From the NCBI RefSeq assembly GCF_000427665.1, contig NZ_KE386572.1, positions 186,001 through 250,000 on the forward strand: a stretch of 64,000 nucleotides of DNA, in the 5' to 3' direction. The notes below the pieces were generated by a model. It saw nothing but the letters and a program-made list of their open reading frames with translations, did no database searches and had not been told where the DNA came from. This DNA comes from Geminicoccus roseus DSM 18922. Lineage in GTDB: Bacteria > Pseudomonadota > Alphaproteobacteria > Geminicoccales > Geminicoccaceae. Both the position numbers and the translations under genes were made by a program. Each line of letters starts with the position of its first letter. The first letter of the stretch is position 1. Below, one piece after another: positions 51,534 through 63,059 of this stretch.

Positions 51534-52619
51534 TTGACCATCCTGAACGTCGGCCTGATCGGCCTGGGCGAGGTCGCCCAGTCCATCCACCTGCCGACCC
51601 TGGCCGACCTGCGCGACCGCTTCCGGATCGCGGCGGTGCACGACGTCTCGGCCGAGCTGACCGGCCTGGTCAGCGGCCGCTATGCCGATGTGCGCGTCCA
51701 TGACAGCGCCCGGGCCCTGATCGACGATCCCGCCATCGACGCGGTGTTCATCCTCTCGCCCGACGAGACCCACAGCCGCTATGTCCGCATGGCGATCGCG
51801 GCCGGCAAGCACATCCTCCTGGAGAAACCCGCCTGCCTGAACCTGCGCGAGATCGACGAGCTGCTGCCGCTGGCCGAGCGGCACACCAAGACCCTGTTCG
51901 TCGCCTACATGCGCCGCTACGCGCCGGCCTATCTCGCCGCCAAGGCCGAGCTGCCGCCGGCGGCCGAGATCACCCACGTGCGCATCCACGACCTGATCTC
52001 GCTCGGCACCGAGTTCATGCGCCACAGCCAGGACATCCTCTACCCCAAGGACGTCCCGGCCGACCTGCGCCAGGAGAGCGCCGCCCGCCGCGAGGGGCTC
52101 TACCGCGAGGTGGTGGGCACGGACGCCCCGCCGGACCTGGTCCAGGCCTATGCGATCCTGACCTCGATGAGCTGCCACCACCTGTCGGCCATGCGCGAGC
52201 TGATCGGCGAGCCCAAGCGCGTGCTGGCCGCGCACCGCACCAATGGCGGCTTCAACAACGCGATCACCTTCGACTACGGCCACTATCTCTGCCAGTACCA
52301 GGCGGCGATCGACCGGATCGGCCTGTTCGACGCGATGATCGAGGTGCGCTCGGACAGAAAGCGCGTGCGCATCGTCTACGACACCCCCTACATCCGCAGC
52401 CTGCCGACCCGGCTGGAGATCGCCGAGCGGGGCGAGGACGGGGTGAAGCAGCGCATCCTGGGCCCGTATTACTCGGACGCGTTCGCCGCCGAGCTCAAGC
52501 TGTTCCACCGGCACGTCCAGGACGGGACCCGCCCCAAGACCGACCTCGCCGACTTCCGCAAGGACCTCGAGCTCTGGGCGGCGATCGTCGAGCGGATGCG
52601 CGACCGGCCGCCGACCTGA
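51534..52619 (+). CDS. Gfo/Idh/MocA family dehydrogenase
   Basis: 361-residue NAD(P)-dependent oxidoreductase. Rossmann motif GLIGLGEVAQSIHLP, catalytic region HILLEKPACLN and the C-terminal substrate domain (DYGHYLCQYQ). It probably oxidises the sugar or inositol imported by the upstream ABC system. It begins with TTG at 51534 after GGAG; no ATG is in frame nearby. It is the final gene of the unit and is convergent with the bd oxidase operon. Confidence 0.88.
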   Translation: MTILNVGLIGLGEVAQSIHLPTLADLRDRFRIAAVHDVSAELTGLVSGRYADVRVHDSARALIDDPAIDAVFILSPDETHSRYVRMAIAAGKHILLEKPACLNLREIDELLPLAERHTKTLFVAYMRRYAPAYLAAKAELPPAAEITHVRIHDLISLGTEFMRHSQDILYPKDVPADLRQESAARREGLYREVVGTDAPPDLVQAYAILTSMSCHHLSAMRELIGEPKRVLAAHRTNGGFNNAITFDYGHYLCQYQAAIDRIGLFDAMIEVRSDRKRVRIVYDTPYIRSLPTRLEIAERGEDGVKQRILGPYYSDAFAAELKLFHRHVQDGTRPKTDLADFRKDLELWAAIVERMRDRPPT

Positions 52620-52627
52620 CGCCGGTC
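52603..52627. terminator. Weak hairpin between convergent operons
   Basis: GACCGGC and GCCGGTC form a 7-bp stem with an 11-nt loop spanning the stop of the dehydrogenase and the stop of the DUF2474 gene. It could end transcription in both directions, although no T-run is seen. Confidence 0.35.
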
Positions 52628-52745
52628 AGTTGACGCAGAACCGGATCACCGCGCCCACCAGCCCCACGGCGGCCACCCCGGCCGCCCACAGGCCCACGAA
52701 CCACAAAATTCGTCGCGGCCAGTCCTTCTTCGCCTGCCCCGCCAT
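52626..52745 (-). CDS. DUF2474-type bd-oxidase microprotein
   Basis: 39 residues: MAGQAKKDWPRRILWF followed by one membrane helix (VGLWAAGVAAVGLVGAVI) and a short RFCVN tail. The DWPRR then Trp-rich helix pattern is that of the DUF2474 family, tiny membrane proteins encoded after cioAB/cydAB, analogous to CydX in stabilising the oxidase. Its ATG lies two bases after the cioB stop, so it is translationally coupled. It is too short for many gene callers. Confidence 0.85.
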   Translation of the reverse strand: MAGQAKKDWPRRILWFVGLWAAGVAAVGLVGAVIRFCVN

Positions 52746-52747
52746 GG

Positions 52748-53749
52748 TCAGTGATAGCCCTCATGCCCGGTCTTGCCGCGGAACACCCAGTAGGAATAGG
52801 CGGTATAGGCCAGGATGATCGGGATCAGGATCGACGCGCCCACCAGCATGAAGAGCTGGCTCTTCTCCGGCGAGGCCGCGTCCCAGATCGTGATGGCGCC
52901 CGGGATCACATAGGGGAACATGCTCACCCCCAGGCCGATCAGGCCCAGCGCGAACAGGGCCAGGGTGATCAGGAACGGCCAGTACTCCCAGCGGCGCGCC
53001 AGCCCGATGAAGAACAGCACCGAGGCGACGGCAACCAGGATCGGCACCTGGGCGGCGAACAGGACCTGCGGGAAGGTGAACCAGTTCCGATAGTACTCCT
53101 CGCTCAGGAACGGCGTGGCCAGGCTCACCAGCACGATGCAGCCGACCGTGGCCGGGCCCAGGATCCTGGCCAGCCGGAAGCAGTGGTCCTGGAGCTGACC
53201 TTCGGTCTTCATGATCAGCCAGGTGGCGCCCAGCAGCGCATAGCCGACCACCAGGCTCACCCCCACCAGCACGCTGAACGGCGACAGCCAGTCCCACCAG
53301 CCGCCGGCGTAGGAGCGCCCCTCCACGGTGATGCCCTGGAGCAGCGCACCCAGGGTGATGCCCTGGGCCAGCGCCGCGACCACCGAGCCGACGGTGAAGC
53401 CCACGTCCCACCAGCGGCGGTGGCCGGGGTCGCGCCAGCGGAACTCGAACGCGACCCCGCGGAAGATCAGCGCCAGCAGCATGGCGATGATCGGCGCGTA
53501 GAGGGCCGGCAGGATGATGGCGTAGGCCAGCGGGAACGCCGCCATCAGCCCGCCGCCGCCCAGCACCAGCCAGGTCTCGTTGCCGTCCCACACGGGCGCC
53601 ACCGTGTTCATGGCGCTGTCCCGCTCCCGGCCGACCGCGAAGAACGGGAACAGGATGCCGATGCCCAGGTCGAACCCGTCCATGACCACGTAGGCGAACA
53701 CCGCGAACGCGATCACGAACGCCCAAACCACAGTAAGGTCGATGATCAT
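52748..53749 (-). CDS. cioB: Cytochrome bd-type quinol oxidase subunit II
   Basis: 333 residues, about nine membrane helices. The N-terminal FAYVVMDGFDLGIGILFPF and WDGNETWLVLGGGGLMAAFP are the family hallmarks. It pairs with subunit I to oxidise quinol and reduce oxygen to water without pumping protons. The ATG at 53749 overlaps the subunit I stop (ATGA). Confidence 0.95.
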   Translation of the reverse strand: MIIDLTVVWAFVIAFAVFAYVVMDGFDLGIGILFPFFAVGRERDSAMNTVAPVWDGNETWLVLGGGGLMAAFPLAYAIILPALYAPIIAMLLALIFRGVAFEFRWRDPGHRRWWDVGFTVGSVVAALAQGITLGALLQGITVEGRSYAGGWWDWLSPFSVLVGVSLVVGYALLGATWLIMKTEGQLQDHCFRLARILGPATVGCIVLVSLATPFLSEEYYRNWFTFPQVLFAAQVPILVAVASVLFFIGLARRWEYWPFLITLALFALGLIGLGVSMFPYVIPGAITIWDAASPEKSQLFMLVGASILIPIILAYTAYSYWVFRGKTGHEGYH

Positions 53750-55185
53750 GCCCCTGCCTCCGCGCCGCGCCCGCCGATGGTGCGGTCCGGATCGACCGCC
53801 GACGCCGGGGTGATTCCCGCGGCCCGTTGCGGCTGCTCGCGGACCGCCTCCGGACCCGGCTCCCCGGCATGCGGCGCATGGCCCATCAGCTTGAGGATGT
53901 AGAGCGTGCCGGCGCTGAACACGACGAAGTAGACGACCACGAACACCAGCAGCGACGTCGCCACCGCCGGCGCCTCCAGAGGTGCCACCGAATCCGCGGT
54001 GCGCAAGAGGCCGTACACCGTGTAGGGCTGGCGGCCGACCTCGGTGGTCACCCAGCCGGCGATCACCGCGACGAACCCGGCCGGGCCCATGGCGAGCGCG
54101 AACCAGTGCAGCGGACGCCACTGGTAGAGCCGCCCCTTGAAGAACGCGAGGGCGCCGGTGGCCCCCAGGAACAGCATCAGGAAGCCCAGGCCCACCATGA
54201 TGCGGAACGACCAGAACACGATCGCCACCGGCGGCCACTCATCCTCCGGAACGGTGTCCAGCCCCTTGAGCGGCGCGTCCAGGCTGTGCTCCAGGATCAG
54301 GGACGACAGCTTGGGAATGGCGACCTCGTAGTGCACCGTGCGCTCCTCCTCGTCCGGCAGGCCGAACAGGATCAGCGGCGCGCCGTCGGGATGGCTCTCG
54401 AAATGGCCTTCCATGGCCATGATCTTGGTGGGCTGGTGCTCCAGCGTGTTCAGCCCGTGCGCGTCGCCCAGGAAGATCTGGACCGGTGCGGCGATGGCGA
54501 TCATGCCGATCGCCATGGTGAACATCACCCGCGCCCCCTCGTTGATCCGGTCGCGCAGCAGATGGAAGGCGCCCACGGCACCCACCACCAGCGCCGTGGT
54601 GAGGTAGGCTGCCATCACGGTGTGGGCGAGCCGGAACGGGAAGGACGGGTTGAACACGATCGCCCACCAGTCCACCGGCACGAACTGGCCGACATCGTTC
54701 ATGGCGAAGCCGGCCGGCGTGTGCATCCAGCTGTTGACCGACAGGATCCAGAACGCGGAGGTGAAGGTGCCGATCGCCACCGCCAGGGTGGCGGCGTAGT
54801 GCAGCCCCTTGCCGACCCGGTTCATGCCGAACAGCATCACGCCCAGGAAACCCGCTTCCAGGAAGAACGCGGTCAGCACCTCGTAGGCCATCACCGGCCC
54901 GATCACCGGCCCAGCCTTGTCGGAGAACACCGACCAGTTCGTGCCGAACTGGTAGGACATCACGATCCCCGACACCACGCCCATGCCGAAGGCGAGCGCG
55001 AAGATCTTCACCCAGTACTTGAACAGCCGGAGATAGATCTCTCTGCCCGTCCACAGCCACAGGCCCTCCAGCACGGCGAGGTAGCTGGCGAGGCCGATCG
55101 AGAAGGCGGGAAAGATGAAATGGAACGAGACGGTGAAGGCGAACTGTATCCGTGCCAGCAATAGCGCATCGAACTGTTCGAGCAT
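53746..55185 (-). CDS. cioA: Cytochrome bd-type quinol oxidase subunit I, CioA-like
   Basis: 479 residues. Heme ligands lie in RIQFAFTVSFHFIFP (His22) and FRLAHTVMAAYL, with the GRQPYTVYG motif of subunit I. The loop between helices 6 and 7 is short, as in cyanide-insensitive CioA proteins rather than long-loop CydA. It binds the three hemes and the quinol. The operon is cioA, cioB, DUF2474. The C-terminal 45 residues are charged and Pro-rich. Cyanide insensitivity is inferred from the subfamily only. Confidence 0.95.
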   Translation of the reverse strand: MLEQFDALLLARIQFAFTVSFHFIFPAFSIGLASYLAVLEGLWLWTGREIYLRLFKYWVKIFALAFGMGVVSGIVMSYQFGTNWSVFSDKAGPVIGPVMAYEVLTAFFLEAGFLGVMLFGMNRVGKGLHYAATLAVAIGTFTSAFWILSVNSWMHTPAGFAMNDVGQFVPVDWWAIVFNPSFPFRLAHTVMAAYLTTALVVGAVGAFHLLRDRINEGARVMFTMAIGMIAIAAPVQIFLGDAHGLNTLEHQPTKIMAMEGHFESHPDGAPLILFGLPDEEERTVHYEVAIPKLSSLILEHSLDAPLKGLDTVPEDEWPPVAIVFWSFRIMVGLGFLMLFLGATGALAFFKGRLYQWRPLHWFALAMGPAGFVAVIAGWVTTEVGRQPYTVYGLLRTADSVAPLEAPAVATSLLVFVVVYFVVFSAGTLYILKLMGHAPHAGEPGPEAVREQPQRAAGITPASAVDPDRTIGGRGAEAGA

Positions 55186-55617
55186 CGATCTCTCCCCCGC
55201 TCCTCGCAGGTGTCAAATAGTACCTCGTTCCGCTCCCGGCAGCCGCGATCGACCTGCCTGAGGCGGAGAAGCGCAGGCTACGCTTCATCGCGCGCCGGCT
55301 GCCCGGGTGCCCAGCCTCGCCGTTGCCGCCGGGCCCAGCGCCACCAGAGCGGCACTGCCCTGCGACGCGATCCCGGCGCGGCCATGGTTCCGACAAGGAT
55401 CTCCCGCATCCGCCGAAGAGGCGGCGCCGGCAGGTCCCGCTCCAGGATCTCCGGGCGGCTTCGGTACCGTCTTTGCCGCAAGCCGCTCTATGATGATCCG
55501 GCTGAAATCACCCTTTGCCGCATCACGACCACCCGGTCCGGCGACTTGACCGGGATACGCCGCGACCTGCGCCGCTGGATCACCCCCCACACCCTGTCGA
55601 GACGCACGACCCGAAGC
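55186..55617. other. Intergenic upstream of the oxidase operon
   Basis: About 430 bp between cioA and the YciA gene, both on the minus strand. It should hold the cioAB promoter. I searched by eye for an FNR-type TTGAT-N4-ATCAA site and found none. No gene is supported. Confidence 0.5.
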
Positions 55618-56001
55618 CTAGGCCGGGTCGGGTTCCGCGGGCAGTTCGCGCGGCCGGCGGTCCTCGCCGATGGCGACAAAGGTGAACACCGCCTCGGTCA
55701 CCCTGGTCTCCTGGTCGCCTTCCCGGGGACGGCGCCAAGCCTCGATCCGGATCTTGATCGAGGTGCGGCCGGTGGAAAGGATTTCGCCGTAGAAGCTGAC
55801 CTCGTCACCGACCAGGACCGGCTTCAGGAAGGCCATGCCCTCCACCGCGATGGTCACGGTGCGGCCGCGCGCCCGCCTGGTCGCCACGCTGCCGGCCGCC
55901 AGATCCATGTGCGCCATCAGCCAGCCGCCGAAGATGTCGCCGGCCGGATTGGTGTCGGCGGGCATGGCGGTGGTGCGGATCACGGGCATCAGGTCGGGCA
56001 T
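55618..56001 (-). CDS. yciA: YciA-like acyl-CoA thioesterase
   Basis: 127-residue hotdog thioesterase. The motif ADTNPAGDIFGGWLMAHMD includes the catalytic Asp, and VAVEGMAFLKPV-type sequence (here IAVEGMAFLKPVLVGDEV) follows. YciA enzymes hydrolyse many acyl-CoAs and are hexameric. The start at 56001 (MPDLMPVIR) gives the usual length; an upstream extension runs antisense to the MscS gene and was rejected. The ribosome site is weak. Confidence 0.88.
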   Translation of the reverse strand: MPDLMPVIRTTAMPADTNPAGDIFGGWLMAHMDLAAGSVATRRARGRTVTIAVEGMAFLKPVLVGDEVSFYGEILSTGRTSIKIRIEAWRRPREGDQETRVTEAVFTFVAIGEDRRPRELPAEPDPA

Positions 56002-56181
56002 CGGTTCTCGCAGGCCTGGGTGGTAGCCCCAGCCTATCCGGCCGGTGAAGGGGCGGCCAGGAACTCGCAGTTCCTCCCGGCGTTGGAAGGTCCAGCGGTC
56101 CTTTGGGGAGTTGGCCGGCCTGTCAGGGATCGTGCCGGCCCGGCTCGGGGGACCGGTCGCGAGCCTAAGAACGGAGCCCGA

Positions 56182-57162
56182 ATGGACGAACTCCCCCCGG
56201 AAGTGAGCCTGGCCTGGCAGAAGGTCGACGCCATGATCGCCGGCTTCTTCCGCCTCCTGCCCAACATGGTCATCGGGCTGGTGGTGCTGGCGGTGTTCGT
56301 GGGGCTTGGCTGGCTGGCCAGCCTGTTGTGCCGGCGCTTCCTCACCCATCGCGACCGGGCCAATCTCGGCCAGGTGCTGGGCGGCTTCGTCTGGTGGGTA
56401 GTGATCCTGCTGGGCGTGCTGGTGGCGATGACCATCGTGTTCCCCTCGGTGAAGCCGGCCGACCTGCTGGCCACGCTCGGCATCGGCTCGGTGGCGATCG
56501 GCTTCGCGTTCAAGGACATCCTGCAGAACTGGCTGGCCGGCCTGCTGATCCTGTTCCGCCAGCCGTTCCGGCCGGGCGACCAGATCGTGGTGGAAGGCAA
56601 CGAGGGCACCATCGAGCGGATCGAGACCCGCGCCACCCTGATCCGCACCTATGACGGGCGGCGGGCGATCATCCCGAACAGCGTCGTCTATGCCAGCGCC
56701 GTCACGGTCAACACCGCCTTCCCGATCCGGCGCAGCGAGTATGATGTCGGCATCGGCTACGGCGACGGCATCGAGGCGGCCCGCGACGCGATCCTGGGCG
56801 CGGTGACGTCGCTGGACGGGGTCGAGCGCGACCCGGCGCCGGAGGTGCTGGCCTGGGACTTGGCCGCGTCCGCCGTGATCCTGCGGGTGCGCTACTGGAC
56901 CGCGTCGGAGCGGATCGACGTGGTCCGCCAGCGCGGCCGGGTGGTGGAGGCGGTCAAGAACGCCCTGGACGACGCCGGAATCGACATGCCGTTCGACACC
57001 CAGGTCATGCTGCTGCACGATCAGACCGAGGAGACCGACGGCATGCGCGGGGTGCAGCGCGAGGGCTGGCCGAAGGCCGAGCGTCCGCCCCGCCCGCGCT
57101 GGCAGGTGACCGCGAGCGGCGGGCAGGAGCGCGCCCTCGCCGGCGAGCCTCGGCAGTCATGA
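56182..57162 (+). CDS. Small-conductance mechanosensitive channel, MscS-like
   Basis: 326 residues. Three hydrophobic segments include the pore helix region LATLGIGSVAIGFAFKDIL, followed by the beta domain RPGDQIVVEGNEGTIERI and IIPNSVVYASAV. It releases solutes upon hypo-osmotic shock. GGAG lies before the ATG at 56182. It starts a same-strand run with a K+ channel, YihY, AI-2E and catalase, suggesting a stress theme. The C-terminal 45 residues are charged and divergent. Confidence 0.93.
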   Translation: MDELPPEVSLAWQKVDAMIAGFFRLLPNMVIGLVVLAVFVGLGWLASLLCRRFLTHRDRANLGQVLGGFVWWVVILLGVLVAMTIVFPSVKPADLLATLGIGSVAIGFAFKDILQNWLAGLLILFRQPFRPGDQIVVEGNEGTIERIETRATLIRTYDGRRAIIPNSVVYASAVTVNTAFPIRRSEYDVGIGYGDGIEAARDAILGAVTSLDGVERDPAPEVLAWDLAASAVILRVRYWTASERIDVVRQRGRVVEAVKNALDDAGIDMPFDTQVMLLHDQTEETDGMRGVQREGWPKAERPPRPRWQVTASGGQERALAGEPRQS

Positions 57163-57184
57163 TCTCGCAGCGGCCAGGAGGCGC

Positions 57185-57976
57185 ATGATCCAGTCGACCG
57201 GACGACGCCGCAACGCCGGCAAGGAACGGATCCGGGAGCTCTACGAGGGCAACACCAGCCGGGCCCACCGCTTCCGCTACGGGCTGTTCGTCTTCGACCT
57301 GACCACCATCCTGTTCATCATCGGCACCTCGTTCCTGCCGCGCAGCGACGTGGTCGAGACGATCGACGTCGTGTTCGGCATCGTGCTGCTGGCCGATTTC
57401 CTGGCCAGGTTCTGGGTGAGCCGCACCCGGATGCAGGACCTGCTGCGCCCGTCCACCTGGGCCGACATCGTGGCGCTGGCCTCGTTCCTGAGCCCGATCG
57501 TCGGCGAGGGCGCGGGCTTCCTGCGGATCCTGCGCACCCTGCGCCTTTTGCGCACCTACCAGTTCCTGAGCCGGCTGCGCCGGGACAGCCGCTTCTTCCG
57601 CCAGAACGAGGACGCGATCCTGGCGGTCACCAACCTGGTGGTGTTCATCTTCGTGATGACCGGGATCGTCTACACGACCCAGTTCTGGAGCAACCCGGAC
57701 ATCCACAACTACATGGATGCCCTCTACTTCACGGTCACCTCCCTCACCACCACCGGCTTCGGCGACATCACCCTGCCCGGCACCACCGGGCGGCTGATCT
57801 CGGTGGTGATCATGATCTGCGGGGTGACGCTGTTCCTGCGGCTGGCCCAGGTCCTGTTCCGGCCGCACAAGGTCCGCTTCCCCTGCCCCACCTGCGGCCT
57901 GCAGCGCCACGATCCGGACGCGGTGCACTGCAAGGCCTGCGGCACGCTCCTGAACATTCCCGACGAAGGGTACTGA
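57185..57976 (+). CDS. Voltage-gated-type K+ channel with C-terminal zinc ribbon
   Basis: 263 residues. The six-helix VIC architecture has an Arg-rich S4 (RILRTLRLLRTYQFL) and the selectivity filter TTTGFGD. After S6 comes an unusual tail with CPTC and CKAC, a rubredoxin/zinc-ribbon-like metal site. The filter TGFGD is a variant of TVGYG found in some bacterial channels. It may couple K+ flux to redox or metal state, which is speculation. It follows MscS by 22 bp. Confidence 0.88.
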   Translation: MIQSTGRRRNAGKERIRELYEGNTSRAHRFRYGLFVFDLTTILFIIGTSFLPRSDVVETIDVVFGIVLLADFLARFWVSRTRMQDLLRPSTWADIVALASFLSPIVGEGAGFLRILRTLRLLRTYQFLSRLRRDSRFFRQNEDAILAVTNLVVFIFVMTGIVYTTQFWSNPDIHNYMDALYFTVTSLTTTGFGDITLPGTTGRLISVVIMICGVTLFLRLAQVLFRPHKVRFPCPTCGLQRHDPDAVHCKACGTLLNIPDEGY

Positions 57977-58031
57977 CGATCGGCAAAAACCGCCCCGCCA
58001 CGCGATCCATCCCAGCCGGAGCGCCATCCGG

Positions 58032-58919
58032 ATGAGGGTCTTCGCCCCGCTCCTCACCCTGCGGGCGGTGATGCGGCGCCTGCGCGACGACGACGTGCTG
58101 ATCACCGGATCCAGCGTGGCGTTCTTCGTGCTGCTGGCGGTGTTCCCGGCGCTGTCGGCCCTGGTTGCCCTGTTCGGGCTGTTCGCCGAGCCCGAGCGGA
58201 TCGAGCAGCTGGTGGAAGCGCTCCGCTCGATCCTGCCCGACACCAGCACCCAGGTGGTGGTCGAGCATATCCGGCGCTTTGCCGAGCGCTGGCAATCGGC
58301 CGGCAGCGTGCCGAGCTTCGCCCCCTATGTCGGCTTCGCCATGCTGCTGTGGAGCGCCAATGTCGGCACCAAGGGGCTGTTCCGCGGCCTGAACCGGATC
58401 TACCGCTGCGAGGAGAGCCGCGGCATCCTGCGCTTCTACGCGGTCACCCTGCTGTTCACCCTGGCCGGCATCCTGTTCCTGCTGCTGGCGATCGCCGTGG
58501 TCCTGATCATCCCGGCGCTGCTGGAACTGCTGGGCGTCGGGGAAGGCCGGCGGCAGGTGATCGGCCTGCTGCGCTGGCCGGTGCTGCTGGTGCTGGTCAC
58601 CGGCGTCCTGACGCTCCTGTTCCGGTACGGCCCCGCCTGCGGCCGGGCGCCCTGGATGGCGGTGCTGGCGGGCAGTGCCGTCGCCTCGCTGCTCTGGCTG
58701 GGCGGCTCGGTGCTGTTCTCCTGGTATGTCACCAACCTGGGCAATCTTTCCGAGCTCTACGGCTCCTTGAGCACCGTGATCGGTTTCATGATCTGGATCT
58801 GGCTGTCCGCCAGCGCCGTCCTGATCGGCGCCGAGGTGGATTCGGCAATCCGGACCCGCCGCCGCCGGAGCGCGGCCAAGAAGGAAACGCCGGCAGCCCT
58901 GCGCCCGCAGCCGGGCTGA
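58032..58919 (+). CDS. YihY/virulence factor BrkB family membrane protein
   Basis: 295 residues with about six helices. Family markers: SSVAFFVLLAVFPALSALVAL, LLWSANVGTKGLFRGLNRIY and LSELYGSLSTVIGFMIWIWLSA (partial blocks). Once misnamed RNase BN, the family is of uncertain transport or envelope function. It sits 55 bp after the K+ channel in the same orientation. Confidence 0.88.
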   Translation: MRVFAPLLTLRAVMRRLRDDDVLITGSSVAFFVLLAVFPALSALVALFGLFAEPERIEQLVEALRSILPDTSTQVVVEHIRRFAERWQSAGSVPSFAPYVGFAMLLWSANVGTKGLFRGLNRIYRCEESRGILRFYAVTLLFTLAGILFLLLAIAVVLIIPALLELLGVGEGRRQVIGLLRWPVLLVLVTGVLTLLFRYGPACGRAPWMAVLAGSAVASLLWLGGSVLFSWYVTNLGNLSELYGSLSTVIGFMIWIWLSASAVLIGAEVDSAIRTRRRRSAAKKETPAALRPQPG

Positions 58920-58943
58920 CCACCACCGCGCGAAAGGACCGTC

Positions 58944-59963
58944 ATGCCCGAGCCGACCTCGGCATGGACCCGCCGGCTGCTGGCCGTCATCGCCCTGGTG
59001 CTCGTCACCATGGGGCTGCGCGCCACCTATTCGGTCACCATGCCGCTGGCGGTGGCCTGCGTGATCATTGCCGCGGTCTGGCCGGTCAAGCCCTGGCTCG
59101 ACCGGGTCCTGCCCTCCAAGCTCAGCTATGCCGGAACGATCCTGGTGCTCTTGCTGGTGCTGGGCGGCTTCACCGCCTCGGTCTATTTCTCCGCCCTGCA
59201 GGTCATGCACGCCTTCAGCCAGAACTGGGACCGGTTCGAGGCGGCCTACAGCTCGGCCAGCGACATGATGGACGGGCTGGACGTGCAGCTGGGCAGCAAG
59301 GAGGGCTACCAGCGCCTGATCGGCTTTGGCCAGAGCATCCTGTCCAACGCCTACACGATCTTCGTCTATCTGGGCTTCATCGCGCTGCTGGTGATCCTGG
59401 GACTGCCGGAGGTGCCGGCCCTGCAGCGCAAGCTGCGCGACGAGCTGCACTTTCGCGAGCGGCGCGAGGTGGTGCAGGCCGCCGGGGAAATCTCCGCCAA
59501 GATCCGCAGCTATCTGGGGGTGACCACGCTGACCAGCCTGATCACCGGGGTGGCCTGCGCGGTCTGGTCGGTGGTGACCGGGCTGGAGCTGTTCCTGGTC
59601 TGGGGGCTGCTCAACTTCCTGCTGAACTACATCCCGGTGGTCGGCAACCTGGTGGGCATCGTCCCGCCCACGCTCTACGCGATCATCCAGTACGACGGCT
59701 GGACCATGCCGGCGGTGGTGTTCGCCGGCTTCCTGCTGATCCAGCTGGCGGTGAGCAACTTCGTCTACCCCATGCTGCAGGGCCACAGCCTGTCGCTCTC
59801 GCCGATCGCGATCGTGGTGATGCTGGCGTTCTGGAGCTGGGTCTGGGGCATCGCCGGGGCGCTGATCGCGATCCCGGTCACCACCACCCTCGTGATCGTG
59901 TGCGAGCATTTCCCGGCCACGCGCTGGATCGCCACCCTGCTCTCCAACCCGCGCCGGCCCTGA
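58944..59963 (+). CDS. AI-2E/PerM family transporter
   Basis: 339 residues with about eight helices. Family features: a long extracytoplasmic/cytoplasmic middle region, [20 protein letters not shown], and [20 protein letters not shown] and [15 protein letters not shown]. Members are linked to autoinducer-2 export or Na+/H+ antiport, so substrate cannot be stated. It lies 24 bp after the YihY gene and is probably cotranscribed. Confidence 0.9.
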   Translation: MPEPTSAWTRRLLAVIALVLVTMGLRATYSVTMPLAVACVIIAAVWPVKPWLDRVLPSKLSYAGTILVLLLVLGGFTASVYFSALQVMHAFSQNWDRFEAAYSSASDMMDGLDVQLGSKEGYQRLIGFGQSILSNAYTIFVYLGFIALLVILGLPEVPALQRKLRDELHFRERREVVQAAGEISAKIRSYLGVTTLTSLITGVACAVWSVVTGLELFLVWGLLNFLLNYIPVVGNLVGIVPPTLYAIIQYDGWTMPAVVFAGFLLIQLAVSNFVYPMLQGHSLSLSPIAIVVMLAFWSWVWGIAGALIAIPVTTTLVIVCEHFPATRWIATLLSNPRRP

Positions 59964-60042
59964 GCCTCAGCAGGAACTTCGGCTGCCAGGACCGGTTGGC
60001 TGGGGTACACTTCCCCATCTGCTGCCCGTCCGGAGCGAACTT

Positions 60043-62145
<2,103 letters not shown>

Positions 62146-62166
62146 GCCAAGGCGCCTGGAGGCCGG

Positions 62167-62183
62167 GGCCGGCTCAGCCGGCC
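62167..62183. terminator. Short palindrome between convergent katE and hypothetical gene
   Basis: GGCCGGCTCAGCCGGCC is a perfect 7-bp inverted repeat with a 3-nt loop, 22 bp after the catalase stop and over the stop of the convergent gene. It could end both transcripts. No T-run is present. Confidence 0.35.
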
Positions 62184-62995
62184 TTCGGGCCTGGCACCTG
62201 CGGGGCCGGCAGGCCTTTCGGGCGCTCCCAGCGGGCGAAGGCGGCAAGCTTGGCGTCCAGATAGTCTTCCCAATATTGCCGGTCCCGGGCGCTGCGCTCG
62301 GCGGCAGACAGGGTGGCCGGGGACAGAGCCGCCGGGGTGGCCGGCTGGGGGTGCCGGCGGTTGCCGGGTTCGTTTGGTCGTCCGGCCGCTGCCGCCGGGC
62401 GGGCTTCCGGCTGGTCGCCCTCCCAACCGTCCCCGGCCTGGCCGTCCTCGTCCCAGGCCTCGTCCTCGGGGTCGTCGTCGCCATCCGTCCCGGGTTCGTT
62501 TCGCCACGGATCGGCGCCGGGTTCGCTCGCCTGGGGGACCGGCGGGCGGCGGCCGTCCAGGTTCGCCATCAACTCCTTGAACTCGCGCAGGTGCTGGGCG
62601 CGGTAGCGGGCCAGATGCACCAGGCGCTGCTGGCCGTCCGGCGCCGGTCCGCCCTCGCCGGCCAGGTGGTCGGCTTCGGCGTCGAGCCTGGCGTGCTGCT
62701 CGGTCTCCTGGCGGGACAAACGGAACTGCCGCCAGACATTGTCGACCAGCAATTCAGTCAGGCAGATGCGCAAGGGATCGTCGTCGCCGGCGCAGCGGTC
62801 CAGCATCGCCAGGCGCAGGCGCTCATAGGCCTCGGCATCCTCGCCGGCCAGCACCCGGATCTCGCGGGCGCAAAGCCCATGGCGCAGCGCGTTGCGCGCC
62901 GAGGCGGCCTTGCCCTCCTCGGTGGCGGGGCCGCGTGAGCGGGCGCCGTTGCGGCGGGCGGCTTCGATCTGGGCGGGCGAGCGGGCGATGGGCAT
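62174..62995 (-). CDS. Uncharacterised protein with N-terminal GARSRGP motif
   Basis: 273 residues. The N-terminal NGARSRGPATEEGKAAS followed by RNALRHGL is a recurring motif of a widespread bacterial hypothetical family, often near mobile or repetitive regions. The middle is helical and charged (LLVDNVWRQFRLSRQETEQHA), then a Pro/Glu/Asp-rich disordered segment, then a Trp-containing C-terminal helix (RQYWEDYLDAKLAAFARWERP). No catalytic residues are recognised. An AT-rich promoter lies just upstream. Function unknown. Confidence 0.72.
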   Translation of the reverse strand: MPIARSPAQIEAARRNGARSRGPATEEGKAASARNALRHGLCAREIRVLAGEDAEAYERLRLAMLDRCAGDDDPLRICLTELLVDNVWRQFRLSRQETEQHARLDAEADHLAGEGGPAPDGQQRLVHLARYRAQHLREFKELMANLDGRRPPVPQASEPGADPWRNEPGTDGDDDPEDEAWDEDGQAGDGWEGDQPEARPAAAAGRPNEPGNRRHPQPATPAALSPATLSAAERSARDRQYWEDYLDAKLAAFARWERPKGLPAPQVPGPKAG

Positions 62996-63031
62996 GGCGG
63001 GGCTCCGGGAGGATGATGGTCCTTCTGGAGA

Positions 63032-63059
63032 TATATATAGGAATATTATCAATTCGCAA
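63032..63059 (-). promoter_or_regulatory. Sigma70-type promoter of the GARSRGP-motif gene
   Basis: TTGCGA, a 16-bp spacer and TATATA on the minus strand, ending about 37 bp before the ATG at 62995. The stretch is sharply AT-rich in a GC-rich background, which strengthens the call. Confidence 0.5.

Noticed and set aside
55186-55617. Expected FNR/ANR box before cioAB
   Set aside because: No sequence close to TTGAT-N4-ATCAA was seen in the region.
57810-59909. A 699-codon minus-strand frame rich in His, Gln, Asp and Glu
   Set aside because: It is the reverse of membrane-protein codons in the YihY and AI-2E genes; charged-residue richness is the expected shadow.
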